Positions 31,534 through 41,650 of a stretch of DNA of 64,000 nucleotides are shown here, one piece after another (within the stretch, counting starts at the first letter, position 1; each line of letters starts with the position of its first letter). Made by a program: the position numbers and the translations under genes. The stretch comes from Metallyticus violacea. Its lineage: Eukaryota; Arthropoda; Insecta; Mantodea; Metallyticidae. Below the pieces are notes generated by a model that was given only the letters and a program-made list of their open reading frames with translations, was not told the DNA's origin and ran no database searches. The stretch spans positions 168,220,501-168,284,500 of the forward strand of contig CM060833.1 in NCBI GenBank assembly GCA_030762175.1, written 5' to 3'.

Positions 31534-33648
31534 TGTATCAGCAAACTAAGTACAGCTATAGACATCTATAAGCGCCGCAAAGTTAACTAAAGAAACTATG
31601 CTTTAAGAAGAAGCAGCTAAACGCCACACCGGAAAACATAAATAAAACAGCTGTATCTCACAGTATAAAAAGCTTCTCTTTTAGATTTGGTTGTTTTTGA
31701 ATGTGTTTTGTTGTAACAATTATTTAAATTTGTTACATATCTATTGTTGGTTGTTTTACCATTAAAACTGTGAAAATAGAAAAGTATTGTCTAAATACAG
31801 TCAAATAGACATTGTCTTATTTCTTCCTTACTTTAAAGAGAATATTTATTTATAATATTCGTTTTCCCTTTATAAGCAATATTGGAAATGTAACATATAC
31901 ACACAATGTGCTGTATTCCCTGCAGTAAACAATCATTAACTACATTCATTTGTCACCGCAGACGCAGATGAAAAGTGACAGGCTGGGTTAGTAACCAGCC
32001 TGTACAGTTTCTATGTTCCTACCCACGTGTGGGCTTAACCATAGGGTTGGATGAAGGATGTAGGTTGTTTTTGGGGTTTTGGGGAATAGCATAGCCACTT
32101 CTCCTGACAAAAAGAGTGGATCCAGTGTGCACAGATCTTCGCTATTATAGGCATGTTCTAAACGCCTTTGTAGGTTTTTAGCATTGCTGCTGAACTTTTT
32201 TCACCCTGAAGTAACTGACTATATGTGCACCTAGTCCAACAAAGTAGAGATGAGCAAAGCGAGTCCATGATATAACAGAAAAGCGCCGGGACCGTACGGA
32301 TTTCTCTTGCAAACCTCAAGCATTAGAGCCCGGACGGCCCGGTAAAAACGAACTTTGCCAGGATCGAAGGACCGGCACGTTAAACCCCAGACGGCCCTTT
32401 AAAAGCGAACTTTGGCAAGACAGCCTTTGAGCCAGTCACTTTATTCTGTACAAATTCAAAGTTTTCACCAAATTCTAATGATGTGCACGTGACAATGATG
32501 AAACAAATACATAGTAATTTTAAAAGGATGTGTGTAAGAAAAATAGAATGTATATGTAACATTTATAGATATAAGATCTCCCTGCAATTATTATTGCGTC
32601 ATTGTTTACTGTTTTCATAACTAACATTATTTTATAAATAATAATTAAAAGTTGATTATAAACTGAGAGTAAAAATAGCAACAATGTAAATAGCTACATA
32701 TTACGTAATATTATAAGTTTTCTTGCAAATTTCCTATCTTCATATATGAAATTTCCCTGTATTTGGGATATACCGCATTGCGTATGTTATAATTACAATA
32801 ACAGAACCAAGTTAAAGATATTGTAACTGCATTTATGCGAAACTATGATTACATCACAATAACTGTATGCGAAGTTAATTGAATTAAAAACACACAATAC
32901 AATATAATGAACATTTCACACACTACAACGTGTAATCTTATCCTATATTGATCTTCAGTTATATTCTTCAATGCACGCCACTGCACGACACCATTGCACA
33001 GAATGAAAGTAGAAGAGTGAAGATCGCGACTGCGGCTTACGTCACATATTTGAGCAAGCGAGACCGATGGGGCAGAGCTCTCATCCGGGCCCAGTGGGTG
33101 TAAAGTGAAATTCCGTTTATCACTACTATTCTCGTCTTATTCCTACAGATGCATCAGCTGAAGTAAACAGAAAAAAAACACATACACACAAAAACAAAAC
33201 AAAAAAAAATTCCCTCCAGTTTTCAAATATTAACCGCGTCTTTCAACTACAGACACAGAAAGGAAGTTTGTGGGGGGGGATCCCACTCAAATCCCAGCAT
33301 ATTATATAAGACAGCCACTTAAAGACCATGTAGTTGTGGAAGTATTCAAATATATTCATGAACATGATACTCGTTTTCTGGCAAAGATTTACGCAGTACC
33401 TGTTCGCTCTAAAATTTGCATTTACCAAACAACGTACCTATGCACACAACTTGTAGAAAGTCACTGAGAAGCAGTTTCATATATAAAATATGTTTTGTGA
33501 TATTTGGGTTATGGAGGGGAAAAAACAAACCAATAACAACACTTCTCGAAATTTTAAAAAGGATTTACGGTATAAGTGGCATGAAAAGAACTTATTTTTA
33601 AGAAATGGAGAATACGAGATAAAAGTAATGTTTAAATCAATCCTAATT
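31534..33648. other. myosin intron, unassigned
   Basis: Contains a small 57-bp-period direct repeat (32324-32420) and a short hairpin (31978-32003). Frames of about 60 codons are not convincing. Confidence 0.4.
32324..32420. repeat. imperfect direct repeat, 57-bp period
   Basis: GACGGCCC followed by KGTAAAAACGAACTTTGCCA in the first copy, and GACGGCCCTTTAAAAGCGAA with CTTTGGCAAGA in the second, start 57 bp apart (32333 and 32390). The patch is GC-rich within AT-rich intron. Confidence 0.7.
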
Positions 33649-33661
33649 AATTTTGATGATT

Positions 33662-33957
33662 TTTTTGATTGATTTGTTTATGGACGCTCTTTAACATCTC
33701 AGGTCATCAGCGTCCCATTCAACTCAGGGCGTGAAACGGCCGGTAAATTTTGCTCAGAGGTCTCTTCTTTCAGGCTTGAGGTTCTTTTTCGTGCCGTAAA
33801 TGTACGACACGGGACCCACGGCTTTACTTCCCTTCCGAAGGAAACCATACTTAGGATTTTTACGCCCGAAAAAATCCATCGGTCTTGGCCGGGTTCGAAC
33901 CCGCGTTCTTGGGTGTAGGAGGCAAGTATGGTAACCACTACACCACCAGGACCGACG
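33662..33957 (-). mobile_element. SINE-B, inverted, with perfect 13-bp target duplication
   Basis: AATTTTGATGATT is found exactly at 33649-33661 and 33958-33970. Between them lies a full-length SINE-B, with inverted head CCACCAGGACCGAC, box B GGGTTCGAACCC and the complete body. This is one of the least diverged copies here. Confidence 0.96.
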
Positions 33958-33970
33958 AATTTTGATGATT

Positions 33971-34641
33971 CTCAAATATTTTAGTCTATGCCTAAACGAG
34001 AAAAATATACAATAGAAAAAAAACAGTAGCAAACATGAATTACTTAAACATACAAAAGAAGATAAAAAAGTTATTAAAATCGATAGCTGCAATATTTGGA
34101 GAAAACTTGGAAACAGCTTGTGTTGCTACACTCAAGGGCATGAGTGACATATAATGTATATATCTCTCATACTTATATTAATTATTTTCCTTGGCTTTCT
34201 GTATTGCTGGTCTTCTATCTGGATCAAACGCTGGCAAAATATACAAAAGCCAAACACACATGATCTTTCATTCTAATGATTAATCCATAATTATTCTAAC
34301 TGTATGAATAAGAACCACACAACAACCTTATACCCTAAAATCAAAATATATCTTACAATTATTTCTATTCGCCCCATTTTTACAGATCTAAAATAATTCC
34401 GGTAAAAATGTAATGCCTCTCCAATTTGTATACAGATCTATTTTCTTTGCATTTTTTACTATGGTTATTTTTCCGCAATACTGGGGGAATATTCTCTTGT
34501 CCATATTTTCTAAAACACACACAGTACAGTCATTGATTAATCTAAATCGGCATTCGGCATTAATATTAACGATAGTTGGTGATTTGCCATCCTTAATTTC
34601 TTTTATTTCTATTTTGATTTCATCTTTAGTAATAGCACAAA
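33971..34641. other. myosin intron, unassigned
   Basis: AT-rich. The 81-codon plus-strand frame encodes mostly hydrophobic A/T-rich codons without a motif. Confidence 0.45.
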
Positions 34642-35385
34642 CGAGGATAGGTCAATAGGTTTCCCGCCTCGCCGATAAGGATTATCGCTCTCACAAAAGT
34701 CTTATCTGGTGTCATACCTTATCTGTTAAGTAAATAACTGCAGTGTAACTTCCGCTCCGCTGTGTTCAGTTGTTCAGATATAATTGCACAGAGGCGGCTA
34801 TGTGTAGAAGATTGTGACATGTTCAGAATGGAGTATCGAGCTGTTATTAAGTTCTTCACAAAAGAAGGACTTACTCAAATTAAATTAAACACCGATAGAC
34901 GGTGTATATGTGGAAGCAACCCCCTCATATTCTACAGTAAAAGAATGGGCCAAACTTTTTCGAATGTGTCGAGAAAGCATTGAAGACGAAGAGCGTGCAG
35001 GTCGGCCCTTGGAGGTGCTCACTTCTGAAAACATCGCTCTTGTGGACCTTCGAGGAAGGAAATTTAAGTGTGAGGAAGAACATCAAGTACTGAGTGAGAG
35101 ATTACCTATGAAACACGAGCTTGGAGAAACTCTATCGAGAGGCTAGTTAATGTACCCCGACATTGCCGGTGGGGCAAAGTAATTGCTATAATACCTTAAT
35201 GGATATAGATACGGTGAGGTGGATATCAATGTCATGACAATGAACACTTAGTTTTTTGCTGTTTATGCCCATTTTTCAGACAATACTTCTGGCTATTGGG
35301 GGGGGGGGGGGTTGAAATGTTAATTCAAAGATGTGAGAAGTATATTGTAATAATGAAAAGTGAAATACAGTTTTTGTCTTCGTAA
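34642..35385 (+). mobile_element. mariner M4, internally deleted and interrupted by another repeat
   Basis: The left end ACGAGGATAGGTCAATAGG and the helix-turn-helix part (STVKEWAKLFRMCRESIED, RPLEVLTSENIALVD) are present. The sequence then jumps straight to LRGRKFKCEEE, skipping the whole catalytic domain. At about 35078-35258 a foreign block interrupts it (listed separately), after which the mariner 3' end resumes with a long G run and the 3' UTR. The right TIR is lost near TTTGTCTTCG. Confidence 0.88.
35078..35258 (-). repeat. repeat R, copy inside mariner M4
   Basis: From TCAAGTACTGAGTGAGAGAT to CATGACAATGAACACTTAG this block is the reverse complement of 36786-36962, with scattered substitutions. 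Shared words include TAATGGATATAGATACGG and ATGAAACACGAGCTTGG. It lies where mariner sequence should read GATGAAGTGATGGATGC, so it is an insertion. Confidence 0.85.
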
Positions 35386-35389
35386 GTTC

Positions 35390-35935
35390 GCTGCAGAGAA
35401 ATATTGGTTGCGTCGTCGAAGAGTACTACTGGAAAAAACGTAAAATTAGGTTCTCTCACAAATTCGGCAAAAACGCTTTGCAAACTGATCTGAGCATACC
35501 TATGGCTATTAATTGTTTCATCAGGAAAAACAAATGCTGTCACCACTAGCTGCTACGCATATTCATGATTCCTCGTGAAGAGAGTAAGTTTTTTGAAATT
35601 TTAGTACTCGTATCAACCGTTTCACAAATTAGCATCCATGTAGGTGAAACCAAGATTCGTCGGAAAACAAAAAGAGGTTAGTATCGATTTCCCTGTCATG
35701 CATCCATTCACAAAGGTACTCTTGGACACAGGATAAGGCGGTTAAGTTAGATTCTTGCATTACAGCAGCTTTATAGCGTTTTAATCTAAGTAACGTTACA
35801 GCCACTCCAACGGAAGTGCAGGAAACTTCCCTTTACTGAGAAAGTCAGCGAATACAGGTTGTAATGCAGAGTTTGTCTGTGGGAACCGTAAACTGTCGCC
35901 TTTGTTTTTTATCTTTAACAGGTCCTTTTTCATGA
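35390..35935 (-). mobile_element. Tc1/mariner-like transposase fragment (FSDE type)
   Basis: The minus strand reads ALSCVQEYLCEWMHDREIDT and then NLFLFSDESWFHLHG, the first catalytic Asp region of Tc1-like transposases (FTDEAxFHLxGYVN). Further on come DETINSHRYAQISLQSVFAE, matching the INSxRYxxxxLxPFFAE block, and FFPVVLFDDATNISLQ, which resembles the decayed FFQQDGATAHT block with the second Asp. An N-terminal piece (SVGVAVTLLRLKRYKAAV) precedes it. The C-terminal PDLTPCDF part is absent here. Same kind of element as 58.1-58.7 kb. Confidence 0.7.
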
Positions 35936-35956
35936 AATTTATTAATCAACTGTGAA

Positions 35957-36253
35957 TTTTTTTTTGATTGATTTATTTAAGGACGCTTTTTAACAGCTTT
36001 GGTCATCAGCGTCCTATTCAACTCAGGGCGTGAAACGGCCGACAAATTTTGCTCAGAGGCCTCTCTTTCAGGCTTGAGGTTCTTTTTCGTGCCGTAAATG
36101 TACGACACGGGACCCACGGTTTTACTTTCCTTCCGAAGGAAGCCATACTTAGTATTTTTACGCCCGAAAAAATCCATCGGTCCTGGCCAGGTTCGAACCC
36201 GCGATCTTGGGTTTAGGAGGCAAGTATGGTAACCACTACACCACCAGGATCGA
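35957..36253 (-). mobile_element. SINE-B, inverted, full length
   Basis: The left end is a T run and the inverted tail TTATTTAAGGACGC. The right end is the inverted head CCACTACACCACCAGGATCG with box B GGTTCGAACCC. A decayed plus-strand SINE-B follows at once, making an inverted pair. Confidence 0.94.
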
Positions 36254-36264
36254 TTTCAGTTGTG

Positions 36265-36520
36265 TAGATCTTGCCTTTAAGTCCAAGGTTGCAGGTTCAA
36301 ACCCTAACATGTATCTATGGATTTTTAGGGCCTAAAATCCAAATTATGGCTTCCTTCTAAAGGAAAGTAAGATCCTATTTCGAAGAAAAAAATGCACGTA
36401 AAAGAACTCAAACCTGAAAGAAGAGGCCTCTGAGTAAAATTTGTCGGTTGTTTCACGGCCTGAATTGAATGGGAAGATAATGACCTTGATGTTAAATACA
36501 GTGCTTTAATAAATCTAATA
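36265..36520 (+). mobile_element. SINE-B, old diverged copy
   Basis: CTTGCCTTTAAGTCCAAGG, CAGGTTCAAACCC, ATGGCTTCCTTCTAAAGGAA and GAAAGAAGAGGCCTCTGAGT follow the family order with many substitutions. The first part of the head is missing where the inverted copy abuts. Confidence 0.85.
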
Positions 36521-36760
36521 AATATAGCAAAAATAAGAATTGTTGTAAAACCTGGAACTCGAACACCTGGAGATTTCTCTGGAGATTATTCTTCTACAGA
36601 CGAGCGAATTCTGTACGGACCTGAGAATCATAAATGAATGCTTACTGCCGAGATAGAGAACAATTAGGCCTGTGAGTTTCAATTCGATCTTTCCTAGCAG
36701 ATTATATAAAATACCAACAAACAAATTCTTATTAAAACTAATATTCAAGAAACATTTAGC

Positions 36761-36786
36761 AAAAAAAAAAAAAAAAAAAAAAAAAA
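36761..36786. repeat. poly-A tract (26 A)
   Basis: An uninterrupted A run immediately before repeat R. It may be the 3' tail of an unrecognised retroelement ending here. Confidence 0.9.
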
Positions 36787-36962
36787 CTAACAGTGTTCGT
36801 TTTCATGACATTAATATCCACCTCGCCGTATCTATATCCATTAAGGTGTTATAGCAATTATTTTGCTCCACCGGCAATGTTCGGTTACATTAAACTAGCC
36901 TCCTGATAGAGTTCATCCAAGCTCGTGTTTCATAGGTAATCTCTCACTCAGTGCTTGACGTT
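36786..36962 (+). repeat. repeat R, copy next to the TIR element
   Basis: Inverted match of 35078-35258. It begins CTAACAGTGTTCGTTTTCAT and ends CTCTCACTCAGTGCTTGACG, so its last 8-10 bases already belong to the terminal repeat of the element that follows. No coding potential. Confidence 0.85.
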
Positions 36963-37628
36963 ACCCGCAGGGCTGAAAACACTCAACTGCTTGCAGCTGT
37001 TGCCGCTGGTGCTAAGTGCTCTTGTGCCCGAGCGGATAGCGCCAGAATCGAGCAACAACGGAGAGAGCCAAAGGTAGTGAAGCACAGCTGTTAGCTAGAT
37101 AATCAACGGTGCAATAGCGCAGGCGGTTAGAGCATCATGCTACACTTGTAAAGACTGAGTAGTGGATTCGAATACTACCATCTCATGCATTTTTTAAAAA
37201 TCCTGCCGAAGTTAAAGGAGATTTGCTACAATTACAATGGTTTACTCGCTGAATTAGTTGCGAATTGGAATTAGAGCAGTTTGCCACAATTACAATGATT
37301 TACTCCCTAAACCATTGGGTCCACCGGTTTCTAGGATTTGCCCGAGGTTAGGCGACAGGTTAGGTTAGTGTGTGTGTGTATATATGAATTAGTTGCGAAT
37401 TGCAATAAGAGCACATTTCCCACCGTTACAATATTTCACCCACCTAATAATGTCCTCATTAAAGTGATTTACCCGCCCCTATCCATTTATATTTACAAAG
37501 TAAAGTGCGTGTGGATACATTCCGCTCTCTCCGCTCGCTCGGGTCTAGCTAGCCGCTCGGGCACAAGAGCACTTGCTACCACCAGCTGCAGCAGTTGAGC
37601 ATTTTCAGCCCGGCGGGTAACGTCAAGC
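36953..37628 (+). mobile_element. TIR-flanked element with tRNA-like core, copy 2
   Basis: The left arm from GCTTGACGTTACCCGCAGGG to GCCCGAGCGGATAGC is repeated inverted at the right (about 37540-37628), with a few mismatches and small gaps over roughly 85 bp. Inside, GCGCAGGCGGTTAGAGC (37117 on) is box A-like and GTGGATTCGAATACTACC is box B-like. The following ATTACAATGRTTTACTC part is duplicated within this copy. The core matches copy 1 at 19.02-19.47 kb. The arms start with the same TTGACGTTA but differ further in, so the TIR interior evolves quickly. Confidence 0.8.
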
Positions 37629-37639
37629 TGGTTGCAGCA

Positions 37640-38735
37640 CGCAGCGATGGCGTCCTTGTTAGTCATACGGTTGTGTGGACCCGACACTGGAATTTTCGAC
37701 GACCTTCAGCAGCGAATGGCAACAGTTGTTGTTATTCGGTGACGTATTGCGGTACCTTGAGGAGGTGCATAGTGCACGCGCTCTAGCAATATGTTTTTGA
37801 AACTGAAACCACGTTCGTGGATCATCTTTGAAGTTGCCCGAGGTCGTGATGCTCGAGTTTGTTATCAGGGACTACGTGGTGATGCAGTGTTTGTGTTATC
37901 GCATAGTGACAAGGTGGGCGAAAGTGTTTCGTGCAGACAGAGAGTTATTCAGGGCAACCCCAAACTGACAACTACACAATTCAGGTTCTTGATTTCCTGT
38001 TGGATGTTGACCGCCGATGGACTGCGCGTGAATTAGCGTATGCCACAAAATCGTACTCCAAATTCTGCAGGACATTCTTGGGTTCCACTAAATTGCAGAA
38101 TGTTGGATACTCCATGTCATCACGAAGGCGCAGCAATGGCACCGTTACGCAATTGCAAAGGACTTGTTGATACCAGAGAGATGGTGACTTCCTTGGAAGA
38201 ATCCTCACTTTTGACGAAGTCTAGGCTCGTTCCTACACACCACGCTCGAAACGGCAATTAAATGTGTGCAAACTTCCCAGCTCTCCTCGTCCAAAGGTAG
38301 TGCGTGTGAAGGTGATGATCATTGTGGCGTATGCCATTCATGGTGTTGTACTGCACCATGCTATACCTAAGAGACAAAGGGTAAATAATGTGTAATGTTG
38401 CAATTTCTTGGGAAAACACAGTCGTCCAGCACTAAACAGAAAGCGACGACACTTGCTGGCAGTGAAACCCATTATCCTTCATGACAATGCTGGGTGCCAA
38501 ACTGTTACCACTGTCACGGACCTCCTAGGTCGATGGAACTGGGAGATACTGTAACATCCACCATGCCCTCCCGATATGAACCCATGTGAATACGATGAAA
38601 GTACCACTTCGAAAGAACTATTATCACTGCTATAGGGGATCACTTAAGGACATTAACAAAGATGAACCCGCTGATGGAACCTTCCACATGTATGGCAGAA
38701 AGGGGTAAACACGGCAGGAGATTACATTTAAGGAA
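37640..38735 (+). mobile_element. decayed mariner-like transposase (third lineage)
   Basis: With several frame changes the plus strand shows IFEVARGRDARVCYQGLRGD (37820-37880), then VDRRWTARELAYA, then WHRYAIAKDLLIPERW, FLGRILTFDEV, YTPRSKRQLN, IVAYAIHGVVLHHAIP and the block KPIILHDNAGCQTVT, followed by DLLGRWNWEIL and CEYDE. The order and wording fit the HDNARxH...PYSPDMxPCDYDLFxKxKEPLRG mariner-like group common in arthropods. The second Asp is kept and the third Asp position, 34 residues on, is Glu. Stops interrupt at several sites, so it is dead. It lies in the long myosin intron just downstream of exon a, on the opposite strand. Confidence 0.8.
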
Positions 38736-38848
38736 TTGCGTAACTTTCTTCTGATAATAAAGCTCTCTACACATTACGACACTGTTGCACCTACTTGTAT
38801 TTCGGAAAATATAAACTGCATAATGGTAACTAACTGTATTGTACTCAC

Positions 38849-38964
38849 ATGTGCGGTGGCAGTTGATATGGTCCTCTGCAGCGGTATGCCTTTACTAGTT
38901 CTGCAGAATAGAGAGCCAGCTTCTTATAAGGATTCACCGACACCAGCACGTTTCCAATGTAAGT
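38849..38964 (-). CDS. class I myosin motor, internal exon a (start of motor domain)
   Basis: Read on the minus strand, a pyrimidine-rich acceptor ending in CAG is followed by 116 nt of open frame and a GTGAGT donor. The frame begins TYIGNVLVSVNPYKK and ends YQLPPH plus two bases of the next codon. TYIG-VLVSVNPYK and ELPPH are hallmark motifs of the myosin motor N-terminal subdomain, just before the P-loop. The exon enters in phase 0 and leaves in phase 2, and the two leftover bases AT join the first A of exon b to give isoleucine, restoring the family motif PPHIYAVA. The protein is an actin-dependent ATPase motor. The short spacing to the P-loop fits a class I myosin, but the subclass (insect 31DF, 61F or 95E type) cannot be settled from this part. 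A cysteine replaces the usual glycine in the AYRGR motif. Confidence 0.9.
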
Positions 38965-39040
38965 CTGTAAAAACAGAAATATTAACAATATAAAAAGAAA
39001 TCAAATAGGTAAATATTAAGAGATTTCTAGGCGAAATATA

Positions 39041-40554
39041 CGAGGGTAGGTACATAAGTTTCCGGTCTAACCATTTTCTAAAACTATATTTCACTTTTCA
39101 ATGTGGTTCCCTTTATTACAATATACTTCTCACATATTTGAATTAACATTTCAATCCCCTCCCCCAAATAGTCAGAAATCTTGTCTGCAAAATGGGCATA
39201 AACAGCATTCATCACTGTTTCTCACACTTAAATTTCCTTCCACGAAGGTCCTTCCTGAGTTTTGAGAAGAGGAAATAGTCACTGGGAACTAAATCTGGGC
39301 TATAGGGTGTATGGTTATCTCCTTGAAGCCACATTTCATCACAGCTTCCTTTTCAACAAAAGCTGTGTGCACAGGCGCGTTGTCGTGAAGAATACGCACA
39401 CCAAATCTCACCTTTCCTCGCCTTTTCTCTTTGATGGAAGCACGTAATCTGTGCAGTAGACCAGCATAGTACTCCCCATTTACTGTGGTGTTTCTCTCCT
39501 TGAAGTCAATGATGAGTATTCCTTCACAGTCACAAAAGATTGTGACCTTGGCCATTAGAGGCGGTGCTTCGCTAGGTTTACGCCATTCCATTGATTCTTT
39601 TTTGGACAGGGATCACAATAGAGCACCATAGTTTCATATCCTGTAACAATAGTTTGCAGAACTTTTCTCTCGTTGCCACGGCAGAGCTCCAAAAATGCCT
39701 GACTACCGATGACTTGTTGCTGCTTTTGAACTGAGAAAAAAAGTCTAGGCACCAACCTTAATAATGTTTAAATGTTCATGAATAATTCAAAGGTCTGTTG
39801 TTTTAGAAAGTTTCTACCTTGCTGGTATTTCTGTAACTTTGAGCCGCCGGTCTTCCATAATTTCTCCTTCCACAAGAGCGATGTTTTCAGTAGTGAGCAC
39901 CTCCAAGGGCCGAACTGCACGCTCTTAATGCTTTCTCGACCCATTCGAAAAAGTTTGGCCCATTCTTTTACGGTAGAATATGAGGGAGATGCTTCCCCAT
40001 ATACACCGTCCAATCGCTGTTTAATTTCATTTGGAGTAAGTGCTTCTTATGTGAAGAACTTAATAACAGCTTGACACACCATTTTGAACATGTCACAATC
40101 TTCTACACATAGCTGCAAATATATCTGAACAACTGAACACAGCGAAGCGGAAGTTACAGCTGAAATTATTTACTTAATAGATAAGACATGACACCAGAAC
40201 CGCCACGGGTGGCCGAGGTCGTTAAGGCACGGACTCGTGAGCGGGAGGTCTGCGGTTCGAATCCAGCCGGGACCGTCCTCTCTGACTGGGGTTTTTTCCA
40301 GGTTTTCCGCAGTCTTCATAATTGGCAAATGCCGGGAAGGTACCTAAACTTAGGCCTGGAACGCTTCCTTCCTTAAAAAAAAATCCTTTCCCAATTTATC
40401 ATTTCATTTCATGTATCATCAGTGTCTCCGCCTGTGGTGCCTCAGTAGTAAAAACGGGCGTTAAACACTACTGAAAAAAAAATGACACCAGATAAGGATT
40501 TTGTAAAGGTGATAATCTTTATCTGGGAGGCTGAAACTTATGAACCTATCCTTG
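39041..40554 (-). mobile_element. mariner M5 (DD34D family) containing a nested SINE-A
   Basis: The left end CGAGGGTAGGTACATAAGTT is next to TA and the right end is ACTTATGAACCTATCCTTG. The minus strand has the helix-turn-helix part (GVYGEASPSYSTVKEWAKLF, 40013-39768) and a catalytic part (39755-39289). The catalytic part has VTGYETMVLYCDP, where the first Asp of TGDET is Tyr, then FCDCEGILIIDFKERNTTVN and ILHDNAPVHTAFVEKEAVMK, followed by a frame change before the SPDLAPSDYFLF region. About 283 bp of SINE-A at 40199-40481 plus its target duplication account for the length above 1.25 kb. Confidence 0.95.
40199..40481 (+). mobile_element. SINE-A nested in mariner M5, perfect 11-bp target duplication
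   Basis: ATGACACCAGA occurs at 40188-40198 and 40482-40492. Between them is a full-length SINE-A: head GCCACGGGTGGCCGAGGTCG, box B GCGGTTCGAATCC, end GGGCGTTAAACACTACTG plus an A run. Removing it and one target copy restores the mariner 5' UTR sequence CATGACACCAGATAAGGATT. Confidence 0.97.
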
Positions 40555-40861
40555 CTTCTATATTTTGTTGTAATAACTAAAGCCAGGAATTTAAAGAGAA
40601 AAATGTGAATTAAAATGGCAAAAAATTTAAATGCTTTGCCAGAAAAAGGACCGTAAGGGTAAATTGGAGAGTAAAAAAATGCATAATAACTGCTGCTTTA
40701 CGTTCGCTACATTAAGTAAGAAAAGTTTACTTAATTACATTCAATATGTTTGAAGAGTAGATTCTCTCTCTATGTACGTAGAATGTCTTTGAACATGGGA
40801 AATAGCACTCTAAATCAACGGAAACCAGTGGCGAATACTCTGAACTCATAATCCCTGCACT

Positions 40862-41650
40862 TTATAGTTTTTTTAAGGTGTGGATTAATTGAGAAGCTTT
40901 AAGTTTTGTATTTCGCAAACCCGCCAAGCGTGCTGTCAAGTTTTTTCTATCGCAATTCACTTGGATAACATCTGCTCTTTTAATCGCGCGATGGCTTCTG
41001 GGATGAACTTGAATGTACATATGCAATGCGTATAGTTCCATCTTCAAATTTGGGCCCCTTAGTAAGTCCTTGGCTCGTACTGCAGCTGCATCATCCAAAG
41101 ATAGTAGAAACTGCTTAATGTTTTTAAGAATTGTCACAGAAAAACAGCACAAGAAATCCACGTTTCCCTACCTATTTATACTATTAAACATGGGTATTGG
41201 CAATCCTGTGGTTTCCTTGCAGTGAGGTATTCTACTTGGAGGCTTAAGTTCAGAAATGAAGGCATGTGCTTCACACACTCTGTGTAAAGAATAAGCTACA
41301 AAGGTTACACAGACTTAAGCTGTGCAAATGTTCAGACATGTATGTTGCCTGGTCCGTAATAACCTGACAAATTTTGTTGTACTTTATTTCTGACGGCCAG
41401 AGTTCACAACAGTCATTGGAGCGGTTTATTTGTGCAAAGATTCCTGAATAAATACTGTTTTGAAGCTTTCTCAAGAATTTCTTTATTATTTTGATTTTTG
41501 CGTACTTGAGATGCTGAAGTATTCTGTTCTTTATATACTTAACATCAAAATTGATATTAACATCGAATAGTCGTATCCTCTGTTTCAGTGAAATATCCTT
41601 GAAAGTGCTTCTCTTCGTAGTTTGTCACTGCTAATGTGCGACTTCGCCAT
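40862..41650 (-). mobile_element. hAT-like transposase remnant with CGGBP1/BED-type finger (H2)
   Basis: On the minus strand it starts MAKSHISSDKLRREALSRIF (from 41650). After shifts it gives GYFTETEDTTIRC, then CDVNINFDVKYIKNRILQHL KYAK, a C-x2-C...H-type finger like CGGBP1 and related hAT proteins. KICQVITDQATYM is the hAT block with the catalytic Asp (VVTDAxTYM). From 41161 a 99-codon stretch reads IKQFLLSLDDAAAVRAKDLL and LRNTKLKASQLIH, similar to the all-alpha insertion region of these transposases. The C-terminal dimerisation part is missing. Assignment rests on motif order only. Confidence 0.55.
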
